From NCBI GenBank assembly GCA_035699745.1, contig DASSPH010000067.1:124001-188000 (forward strand): DNA of 64,000 nucleotides, written 5' to 3'. This stretch comes from Vicinamibacterales bacterium (GTDB taxonomy: Bacteria; Acidobacteriota; Vicinamibacteria; Vicinamibacterales; 2-12-FULL-66-21). Numbering within the stretch: the first letter of the stretch is position 1; each line of letters begins with the position of its first letter. Both the position numbers and the translations under genes were made by a program. Below are positions 34,501 to 40,375 of the stretch, piece after piece. The notes beneath the pieces are model-generated. The model saw nothing but the letters and a program-made list of their open reading frames with translations. It made no database searches and had not been told where the DNA came from.

Positions 34501-34860
34501 CTTCACCGTCTCGCTCAGCGACGAGAGTTCGAGCTGCGCGTTGACGCGCACGCTCTGGCTGACGCTCACGTCGATCGCGTCGCGAACCAGCGTCGTGAAG
34601 CCAGGCGCCTGCATGGTGACGGTGTAGCGGCCGACCGGCAGCAGAAGAATCCGATAGAAGCCGTCCGCCCCGGTCTCCGCGTCCTTGGCGAGTCCGGTTC
34701 CGGCGTTGACGGCGGTGACGCGCGCCCGCGGCAGCGGCGCGCCGGTGGCGTCGGTGATGGTGCCCTCGACGGCGCCGGTGGGATCCTGCGCTCGCGCGTC
34801 GCGCGCGAACACCACGAGTGCCGCGAGGGCCGCAGCCACGAGCAGAGGTCTCGGTACCAT
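31591..34860 (-). CDS. Oar-like TonB-dependent receptor with carboxypeptidase-regulatory domain
   Basis: A 1089-residue outer-membrane receptor. The ATG at 34860 has GGGAGGAG 4 bases upstream and begins a signal peptide (LLVAAALAALVVFARDARAQ). A CarboxypepD_reg-like domain follows (about 24-115: GAVEGTITDATGAPLPRARV, GFYRILLLPVGRYTVTM), then a plug-like region with LPLNGRNFTQLGLLETGVAP and YAVNGMRPEQNMYLVDG, then a long barrel with many Tyr/Phe-rich strands ending FAVKLFF. The LNGRN and NG-R-N-LDG motifs are typical of acidobacterial Oar homologues. The ligand is unknown. The downstream gene is an ADOP permease. Confidence 0.93.
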   Translation of the reverse strand: MVPRPLLVAAALAALVVFARDARAQDPTGAVEGTITDATGAPLPRARVTAVNAGTGLAKDAETGADGFYRILLLPVGRYTVTMQAPGFTTLVRDAIDVSVSQSVRVNAQLELSSLSETVKVSGGAQLVDTTTNVLGRVITGRELVDLPLNGRNFTQLGLLETGVAPLPAGVATAGGSLRQGQAYAVNGMRPEQNMYLVDGAQNQNRMDGGYALKLPVEAIAEFRILTQTAPAEYGGTAGATTSVVTRSGTNQLHGSLYEFVRDDAFDARNYFSEKVEPLEQHQFGGTIGGPLSPERALFFGYYEGFRNTQGLTTTATVPTAQERLGDFSGLGVPLLNLAAGGVPFPGNRIPDAAINPVARSVLSLYPQGNVSPSLYRETVVVRNVSNQAGGRFDVNLSPENQLFGRYAYSGGHNINPISVRGTDVPGFPTRDDYSTHHTTISNTRILSPSLTNSLRGSWMRHAFFFDQRLNRNPPSALGFGYNSSNDVGQGPPFFNISGYSPIGGAITGPRNSTQTTFEIQDGVAWTNGAHLIKTGGEFRRTGIDMVQTIAPNAFFVFAGTFPTNNAIANLLLGAPVTFYQGLGDFGRAVAVWSASAYLQDEWRATPRLTLNYGLRYERINPFTEADDRLNGFVPGVQSTVRPDAPLGLVFPGDPGIGRGIADGIHALMPRAGVAWDPNGAGVWSIRAAYGLFYDQFQNGAGTTSQIAISSTPWAQFVQFSGAGLNFQNPFLGRPPTAPDTFVRPSTLFALDPEAKPPRVHNWNASVQRSMLDRYVVELRYVGARGKHLPRNVEANPAVFGPGATAQNADRRRIYGNCPADGSACALSTVAMLRSVARSRYDAAQVSVSRRFGGTLGFNASYWYSRSYDHLSAMNLSGAAARPLAGENDLAQNPFDLEAEWGPSLFDARHRLVASATWMVPVSRSAPAAMRAVINGWQLNVAASHNSGTPFTVSDSANVALQANSPPISGFPASRPNLVGDPNAGPHTVNAWLSRSAFERLSIQTQAGQFGNAGRNIARGPAYTNVDLALVRDVALVRQTRLQIRAEVFNLANHANFGLPVADLNSPSFGRILSAGPPRLMQFAVKLFF

Positions 34861-34943
34861 GCACTCCTCCCGACGAATCGCCCCGGAGCGCGCATGATAC
34901 CGGAGATTCTGACGTTGCGTGACGAAGCCGACGATCGGGGAGG

Positions 34944-36140
34944 TCAGCGGTAGAGCAGGAACGGCTTGCGGCTCTCGGCGAAGGCCGCGGCCTCGCGATC
35001 CCATTCGTCGAGGAGCGCCGGCAGCCGTCCTCCTTCAATCGCCAGCCGCACCTCGTCCGAGCCGGTCAGCCGATCGATCGACGGTCCCCACGAGAAGTCC
35101 TTCGGGTACAGCCGCCGGATTTCCGCGATCAGAATCAGCGCGGTGCGCACCGGACGGTAGGCGCGGGGATCCGTGATCACGAACCTGACGCCGGGGATCG
35201 TCATCCCCTTGAACTTCGCCGCGGTCGGCGCGACCGTCATCGTGATCGCCTCGAAGCGGACGCCCGGGAGTCCCTTCTCGTTCATCAGCTTCACGACTTC
35301 GGGCGCGAAGAGCCAGGACGCGCCGATCTGCTCGAACGGCCGATCCGTGCCGCGACCCTCGGTCAGGTTCGTTCCCTCGAAGTACACCGAACCGGGATAG
35401 CTCGTCAGCGCCGCCAGCGAGCGCAGGTTCGGCGACGGATTGACGAACGGAAGCCCGGTCTCGTCGAGCCACTGCGACCGCTTCCAGTTCGCGGCGCGCA
35501 CGACGATCAGATTCGCGCCGATGCCGTGCTGCCTGTTGAACAGCGTCGCCAGCTCGCCCACGGTCATCCCGTGCCGCGCCGGGATGGGGTACATGCCGAC
35601 GAACGACCTGAACCTCGGATCGAGCAGCGCCCCTTCGACGATCTCGCCGCCGATCGGGTTCGGGCGATCGAGGACGACGAACGGAATCCCCTTGCGCGCC
35701 GCCGCCTGCATCGACAGCGCCATCGTCGACACGTAGGTCCACGTCCGGCCGCCGACCTCCTGCAGGTCGTAGAGGATCGCGTCGACGTCCTTCAGCATCT
35801 CCGGGGTGGGGCCGCGGTCCTCGGACGCGTACAGCGAGTAGATCGGAATGCCGGTCTTCGCGTCGACGTCGTCGGCGATCTTCTCTCCCGCGGCGGCGGT
35901 GCCGCGGATGCCGTGTTCCGGCGCGAGCAGCGCCACGAGCTTGACGTCCTTGCTCGCGGCGATCAGGTCGATGTCCGGCACCTTCTCGCGGTTGACGGCG
36001 CTGTAGTTGGTGATCAGCGCGACGCGCTTGCCGCGGATCGCGCGCGGGACGTCGGACAGGAAGACGTCGATGCCGGGAAGCACCGTCGCCGCGCCGGCAA
36101 CCGCCGCCGCGGCGGCAAAGACGAGCGGAATGACTGACAT
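34944..36140 (-). CDS. namZ: DUF1343/NamZ-type exo-beta-N-acetylmuramidase (GH171-like)
   Basis: A 398-residue exported protein. The ATG at 36140 opens a short signal peptide (VIPLVFAAAAAVAGAATVL). Family blocks are clear: GKRVALITNYSAVNR, LLAPEHGIRGTAAAGE, YSLYASEDRGPTPEML, ILYDLQEVGGRTWTYV, VLDRPNPIGG, GMTVGELATLFN and YFEGTNLTEGRGTDRPFE. DUF1343 includes Bacillus NamZ, which removes MurNAc from the non-reducing end of peptidoglycan fragments, so cell-wall recycling or scavenging outside the cytoplasm is the likely role. It starts 17 bases after a PQQ-type sugar dehydrogenase gene on the same strand, so the two are probably co-transcribed. Confidence 0.9.
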   Translation of the reverse strand: MSVIPLVFAAAAAVAGAATVLPGIDVFLSDVPRAIRGKRVALITNYSAVNREKVPDIDLIAASKDVKLVALLAPEHGIRGTAAAGEKIADDVDAKTGIPIYSLYASEDRGPTPEMLKDVDAILYDLQEVGGRTWTYVSTMALSMQAAARKGIPFVVLDRPNPIGGEIVEGALLDPRFRSFVGMYPIPARHGMTVGELATLFNRQHGIGANLIVVRAANWKRSQWLDETGLPFVNPSPNLRSLAALTSYPGSVYFEGTNLTEGRGTDRPFEQIGASWLFAPEVVKLMNEKGLPGVRFEAITMTVAPTAAKFKGMTIPGVRFVITDPRAYRPVRTALILIAEIRRLYPKDFSWGPSIDRLTGSDEVRLAIEGGRLPALLDEWDREAAAFAESRKPFLLYR

Positions 36141-36157
36141 CGCTGGTTCTCCGCAGG

Positions 36158-37417
36158 TTATCGGATGATGCGCAGCGTACCGGGCGTCGGCGGCGGTCCG
36201 ACGATCCTCAGGACGACTCCGCGGCTGTAGCTGACGACGAACAACTCGCCCCCCGCGTCGATGCCGAACGAACTGACCCCGGCGAGCTGCGCCGCGCCGC
36301 CGAGCTCGGCGGTGTGCTCGCGCAGATCCGACGCGCGCCCCTCGCCGCCGCCGTCGGCCGTCAGCGCGATCGACCATACGCGGCTGCGGACGAAATCGGC
36401 GAAGAAGTACCTGCCGCGAAACGCCGCGCCGAGCGCCGTCCCGCGATACACGTAGCCGCCGGTAATCGAGCTGCCCTGCGAATGATCGTACTCGTGGATC
36501 GGATCGATCAGCGGCGTGAAGGCGGGCGGCCGCGAGGTCACGTTGTTGTGCGCCCCTTCGCGGTTGCGCCACCCGTAGTTCCGGCCGCCGCGCCCCGGCG
36601 GCTCGTAATCCACTTCCTCCCATGCGTTCTGTCCGACGTCGGCCGCCACCAGCGCGCCGGTGCCGCCGCGCGACGGATCGTCGAAGGTGTATCGCCACGG
36701 ATTGCGCCAGCCGAAGCTCCAGATCTCCGGCCGCGCCCCGGTGCCGGCAAACGGGTTGCCCGCCGGCACGATGTACCCGGTGGGGTGATTCTCCGGCACG
36801 CCGACGTCGACGCGCAGCATCTTGCCAAGCAGCGACGCCGGGTCCTGCGCGAAGTGATTCGGATCGTCGCCCGATCCGCCGTCCCCCATCCCGACGTAGA
36901 GGTAGCCGTCCGGCCCGAACGCCAGATGCCCGCCGTTGTGATTCGCAAAGGGCTGCACGATGACTGCCGGCCCGCCCGCGCCGTTCCACCGCAGGTCGAA
37001 CCGCGAGGCGGCGTCGGCCACGAGCGGATTGCCCGAGCGGCGAAAGCGCGCGACGACGGTGTGCCCCTCCGTGTTCGTGAAGTTGACGTAGAAGCGGCCC
37101 GTCAGGGCCGCGTCGGGCGGAAACGCCATGCCGAGCAGCCCCTGTTCGCCGCCGGACCTGACGGCGGCGGTGAGATCGAGGAAGTCCGCCGGCTCCACCG
37201 TGCCGCCGCGGATCGCACGAATCCGTCCGCGCTGCTCGAGGACGAACTGGACCGCCGGGTCGGCGGGATCCTGGACGATCGCGAGCGGCTGCGTAAAGCC
37301 GGACGCGTGCACGCGCGTGCGCAGCTGCGCCGCCGCGTCCGCGGCGGCGGCCAGCACGATCAGCGCGGCGATCGCGATTCGCAACACCACAGTCCCGCGC
37401 CTATTATCGGTGGACAT
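36158..37417 (-). CDS. PQQ-dependent sugar dehydrogenase (soluble aldose dehydrogenase type)
   Basis: A 419-residue exported six-bladed propeller of the glucose/sorbosone dehydrogenase family. A signal peptide (VVLRIAIAALIVLAAAADAAAQ) is followed by family motifs: FVLEQRGRIRAI, GGEQGLLGMAFPP, NHNGGHLAFGPDGYLYVGMG, LLGKMLRVDV, WSFGWRNPWRY and GRYFFADFVRSRVW. Members oxidise aldose sugars at C1 in the periplasm with PQQ and Ca2+. The ATG at 37417 overlaps the start of the divergent lipoprotein gene; GTG codons at 37390 and 37387 would also precede the signal peptide and avoid the overlap. It probably forms an operon with namZ. Confidence 0.9.
   Translation of the reverse strand: MSTDNRRGTVVLRIAIAALIVLAAAADAAAQLRTRVHASGFTQPLAIVQDPADPAVQFVLEQRGRIRAIRGGTVEPADFLDLTAAVRSGGEQGLLGMAFPPDAALTGRFYVNFTNTEGHTVVARFRRSGNPLVADAASRFDLRWNGAGGPAVIVQPFANHNGGHLAFGPDGYLYVGMGDGGSGDDPNHFAQDPASLLGKMLRVDVGVPENHPTGYIVPAGNPFAGTGARPEIWSFGWRNPWRYTFDDPSRGGTGALVAADVGQNAWEEVDYEPPGRGGRNYGWRNREGAHNNVTSRPPAFTPLIDPIHEYDHSQGSSITGGYVYRGTALGAAFRGRYFFADFVRSRVWSIALTADGGGEGRASDLREHTAELGGAAQLAGVSSFGIDAGGELFVVSYSRGVVLRIVGPPPTPGTLRIIR
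37402..37407 (+). promoter_or_regulatory. Candidate -10 element upstream of the divergent lipoprotein gene
   Basis: TATTAT lies 8 bases before the ATG at 37416 without a strong Shine-Dalgarno sequence, consistent with leaderless transcription. Confidence 0.35.
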
Positions 37418-38783
37418 GGCGGCGCGCCTCTATCTCGTCCTCGCGCTCGGCGCCCTGGCGGCGTGCGGCCGGACACCGCCGCCGACGCCGTCGCCGCCCG
37501 GCACCCCCGGCGAGGCCATCACCGGACGCGAGCGCCTGGGATGGGATCAGCAGGCGCGCGACGCAGCCGAGCTGGCGACGTTCCGCTACGCGATTTACGT
37601 CGACGGCGTCCGCTCCGAGGTCGCAGACGTCACCTGCGGCGCGACTGCCGGTGCCGCGGGCTTCGCGTGCTCCGGCCGCCTGCCGGTGCTGTCGAACGGT
37701 GCGCACACGCTCGAGCTCGCCGCCTTCATCCTCGACGCCGGCGGCACGCTCGAGAGCGGCCGCAGCGCACCGTTGACCGTGACCGTCGCCGGTCTGGCCG
37801 CTCCGCCGCCGATCGCGGCGCCGCTCGCCGCCGGCGAGACGATCGCCACCGCGGACGGCGTGAGGTTCGAGGCGCAGCAGCTCGCCGGCGATCTGCACGA
37901 TGTCGTCGACCTGGCGCTGCTCCCTGACGGCCGCAGCCTGGTGGGCGAGCGCTCGGGATCCATTCGCCTCGTCAGCCGGGCGCCCGGGAGCGCCCCGCCG
38001 TCCCCGGCGCTCCGTCGCTCGGTCGACGGCGGCGTGGCGGCGCTCGCCGTCGCGGCGGACTTCGCGCGCACCGCATACGTCTTCGTCATTCACACGCCGG
38101 CGGGAGCGTTCCGCCTCGTCCGCTATCGCCTGGCAGGCGACGCGCTCGTCGATCGCATGCCGCTGATGCGCGACGTCGCGGCATCGGCCGAGAACGCGGC
38201 CGCGCTCCGCGCCGGCCGTGACGGACAGCTCTATGCCGCGTTCGACGACGGCGGCAGCCGCGAGGCGGCGAGCCGTCCTTCCGAATGGAACGGCAAGATC
38301 CTGCGTATCAACGCCGATGGCAGCACGCCCGGCGATCAGCCCGCCGCGTCGCCGGTCTACTGGAGCGGTCTGCGCGCGCCGCGCGGACTCGGATGGGCGG
38401 CGGACGGCGTGCTGTGGTTCACCGAGGAGCGCGGCGACCGGACCGAGCGCCTGGCGGCGATTGGTGTCGCGTCGATCCGTCCGCGGCGGGCGTCGCAGCG
38501 CGCGTCGTATCCGTTGCCGCAGCCATTCGGCGTGCGAACGCTCGCCTTCCACGCCGGCGGCGACGTCCCGGCGCTCGACGGCAACCTGCTGATCGCGGCG
38601 AGCGATGCCGGACATGTGCTGCGCATCCGCTTCGATGCCGGGGATGCCGGCCGGATCGTCACGACGGAGCGGCTGCTCGACGGACGCGTCGGGCCGGTCC
38701 GCGCCGTCGCCGTCGGCAGCGGCGGCGCCATCTACGTGGCCAGCGACTCAGCGCTCTGGCGCCTGATCCCCCACGCGCCATAG
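37416..38783 (+). CDS. Lipoprotein with sugar-dehydrogenase-like beta-propeller
   Basis: A 455-residue lipoprotein: signal sequence and lipobox LGALAACG (Cys18), a short Pro-rich linker, an Ig-like N-terminal domain (about 35-125: FRYAIYVDGVRSEVADVTC, LSNGAHTLELAAFI) and a propeller related to PQQ-type sugar dehydrogenases (LAGDLHDVVDLALLPDGRSL, RAPRGLGWAADGVLWFTEE). The NHNGGHLAFGPDG block of active dehydrogenases is replaced by SAENAAALRAGRDGQLY, so enzymatic activity is doubtful. It diverges from an apparently active dehydrogenase, suggesting duplication and specialisation. Its 3' end overlaps the convergent methyltransferase gene by 36 bases. Confidence 0.8.
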   Translation: MAARLYLVLALGALAACGRTPPPTPSPPGTPGEAITGRERLGWDQQARDAAELATFRYAIYVDGVRSEVADVTCGATAGAAGFACSGRLPVLSNGAHTLELAAFILDAGGTLESGRSAPLTVTVAGLAAPPPIAAPLAAGETIATADGVRFEAQQLAGDLHDVVDLALLPDGRSLVGERSGSIRLVSRAPGSAPPSPALRRSVDGGVAALAVAADFARTAYVFVIHTPAGAFRLVRYRLAGDALVDRMPLMRDVAASAENAAALRAGRDGQLYAAFDDGGSREAASRPSEWNGKILRINADGSTPGDQPAASPVYWSGLRAPRGLGWAADGVLWFTEERGDRTERLAAIGVASIRPRRASQRASYPLPQPFGVRTLAFHAGGDVPALDGNLLIAASDAGHVLRIRFDAGDAGRIVTTERLLDGRVGPVRAVAVGSGGAIYVASDSALWRLIPHAP

Positions 38784-39440
38784 CCCGAGGCTCTTGTCGG
38801 CGAAGAGATCGCCTCCTTCGGTGCACTGCTCGTTGAGCAGCCGCTCCGGCGGCGGCAGGTTGAACGGCGGCAGTTGCAGGTTCAGCGGCCGCCAGTCGCC
38901 GGTAACGATGTCCTCGTTGGCCGTGCAGCCGGGAAACGTGGTCGTGAGCAGCCACTCGCAGCGCGAGCGGCGGATGTTCGAGAGCGCGAGCCGGGCATCG
39001 TCCAGCGAGAGGTGAACGAGGCAGTCTCGGCAGAGGAGCAGGTCGGCGTCCGGCAGGTCGTCCTTCAGCAGATCGATGGTCATGAAGCGCCGCCGCGGGC
39101 CGCCCCACTGTTCCTGGTTCGCGCCCGCCAGCTCCGGCAGCACGTCGCCGCCGATGTAGTTCACGTCGGTCTCCAGGTGGCGCATCCAGGCGAAGTCGCC
39201 GCACGGCACGTCGAGCAGCGTCCGGATCCCCAGACGATCGATGAGCGATCCGAGCTGCGACAGGATCGCGGCGGCCTGCTCGACCGAGGCGCCGGCGCCG
39301 GAACGCTCGCGCGCCCCCCAATGGTTGGTGCGGTAGATCTCGCGGAACGCCTGCTCGGTCGAGTAGCGCCGCCCGGCCGATGCCTCGCGCTCGAAGTGGA
39401 ACGGGTCGAAGGGCACCGAGGTCCGTCGATTCGTCGCCAT
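38748..39440 (-). CDS. Class I SAM-dependent methyltransferase
   Basis: A 230-residue Rossmann-fold methyltransferase. Motif I is LLDVPCGDFAWMRHL (about 77-91); the acidic residue of motif II is in YIGGDVLPEL and a later CRDCLVHLSLDDARLAL block resembles motif IV/post-motif. The substrate is unknown. The ATG at 39440 (MATNRR) is preferred; an ATG at 39458 sits inside the palindrome shared with the divergent PadR promoter. The 3' end overlaps the convergent lipoprotein gene by 36 bases. Confidence 0.85.
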   Translation of the reverse strand: MATNRRTSVPFDPFHFEREASAGRRYSTEQAFREIYRTNHWGARERSGAGASVEQAAAILSQLGSLIDRLGIRTLLDVPCGDFAWMRHLETDVNYIGGDVLPELAGANQEQWGGPRRRFMTIDLLKDDLPDADLLLCRDCLVHLSLDDARLALSNIRRSRCEWLLTTTFPGCTANEDIVTGDWRPLNLQLPPFNLPPPERLLNEQCTEGGDLFADKSLGLWRVGDQAPER

Positions 39441-39452
39441 GGTTGCCTTTGT

Positions 39453-39470
39453 CTCCATAATGGAGATAAT
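39453..39470. promoter_or_regulatory. Palindrome and -10 element of a PadR gene
   Basis: CTCCAT-A-ATGGAG (39453-39465) is a perfect 6-base-arm inverted repeat that touches GATAAT (39465-39470), a -10-like hexamer 6 bases before the ATG at 39477. Binding there could also affect the divergent methyltransferase gene. Confidence 0.5.
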
Positions 39471-39476
39471 TCACGG

Positions 39477-39815
39477 ATGCCCGCACCGGTCGACGCGTTC
39501 CTGCCGCTGACGCATCTCCTCTATGCCGTGCTGCTCTCGCTCGCGGAAGAGGCGACCCACCCGTACGAGCTGGTCAAGCGCATTCGCGAGCGGTCGGACG
39601 GCCGCATCGATCCGGGCACCGGATCGTTCTACTCAGTTTTATCGCAAGCGGAGCGCCAGGGACTCATCCGCGAGCGCGCCGCGCCGGCGGATTCGCGCCG
39701 GCGCGTCTACGAGCTGGCGCCCCTCGGCCGGCGCGTGCTCGCGGCCGAAGCCGAGCGCCTCGCCGGCCAGTTGAAAGCGACCCGGGCGGCACTGGTCGCG
39801 GATCGGCGGCCGTGA
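39477..39815 (+). CDS. PadR-family transcriptional regulator
   Basis: A 112-residue PadR protein: helix-turn-helix with LLYAVLLSLAEEATHPYELV, KRIRERS, then GTGSFYSVLSQAERQGLIRE and wing RRRVYELAPLGRRVL. The start at 39477 is supported by GATAAT 6 bases upstream. Its TGA overlaps the GTG of the next gene (GTGA), so the pair is translationally coupled. The next gene is an internally deleted ADOP, making this a cassette with a shrunken permease. Confidence 0.9.
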   Translation: MPAPVDAFLPLTHLLYAVLLSLAEEATHPYELVKRIRERSDGRIDPGTGSFYSVLSQAERQGLIRERAAPADSRRRVYELAPLGRRVLAAEAERLAGQLKATRAALVADRRP

Positions 39816-40198
39816 CGGTCTTCGAACAGCTCTATCGCGCCGCGCTGGCGCTCATGCCGCGCGGGTTCCGCGAGCGCCACGGCGCCGATGCGCTCGAGAT
39901 GGCCGTGAGCCGCGTCCGCGAAGAAGCCGGCGCCCGTCGTGTCCTGCGAGCGGCCCGCGAGCTGCTGGATCTGCTGCGGCACGTGCCGCGGATCCGGCGC
40001 GACGCCGCGACGCTGCCGGTCGGGCGCGGCGAGAGGGGCGGTATGCGGGACGGGCTCGCATCCGACCTCCGCGCGGCGGCGGATCCCGCGGCGATTGCGG
40101 TCGTATCGATCGCGTTCGCCGCATGCGGCCTGCTCGCGGTCGGCTGGCCGGCGCGCACGGCGGCGTCCACGGATCCGGCCGCGGCGCTCAGGAACTAG
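39812..40198 (+). CDS. Mini-ADOP: orphan permease with large in-frame internal deletion
   Basis: A 128-residue protein made of the two ends of an ADOP. Residues 1-65 are a permease prefix (LMPRGFRERHGADALEMAV, RELLDLLRHVP). MRDGLASDLR then matches the usual restart before TM1, and the next residues jump to the extreme C-terminus: ADPAAIAVVSIAFAACGLL, then GWPARTAASTDPAAALRN, the last TM helix and tail of the second FtsX domain. About 650-750 residues expected between them are absent, yet the frame is intact. It starts with GTG overlapping the PadR stop. Either a decaying gene that kept its frame by chance or a selected single-TM derivative is possible. Confidence 0.7.
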   Translation: MTVFEQLYRAALALMPRGFRERHGADALEMAVSRVREEAGARRVLRAARELLDLLRHVPRIRRDAATLPVGRGERGGMRDGLASDLRAAADPAAIAVVSIAFAACGLLAVGWPARTAASTDPAAALRN

Positions 40199-40250
40199 CT
40201 GCGGCCGAGCTTACAGAACTCGCAGCGGACACACGGAATTGTGAAACCGC

Positions 40251-40269
40251 CTGTGCCGTTCCGGCACAG
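40251..40269. other. Isolated hairpin in the 177-base gap before the GGDEF-EAL gene
   Basis: CTGTGCC and GGCACAG form a perfect 7-base stem with loop GTTCC. It may be a terminator for the mini-ADOP transcript or a regulator site; there is no T-run. Nothing else gene-like was seen in 40199-40375 apart from an AAGGAG at about 40318 preceding an out-of-frame short reading frame. Confidence 0.4.
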
Positions 40270-40375
40270 ATCCACCCCCTCGCCGTCCGCTCTCTGCTGT
40301 AGCAACCCATTGATTTGAAGGAGTTTATCGCCGCTATACCGATGGTGTTCCGTTTGCTTGGATCGCGCCGGCCCA

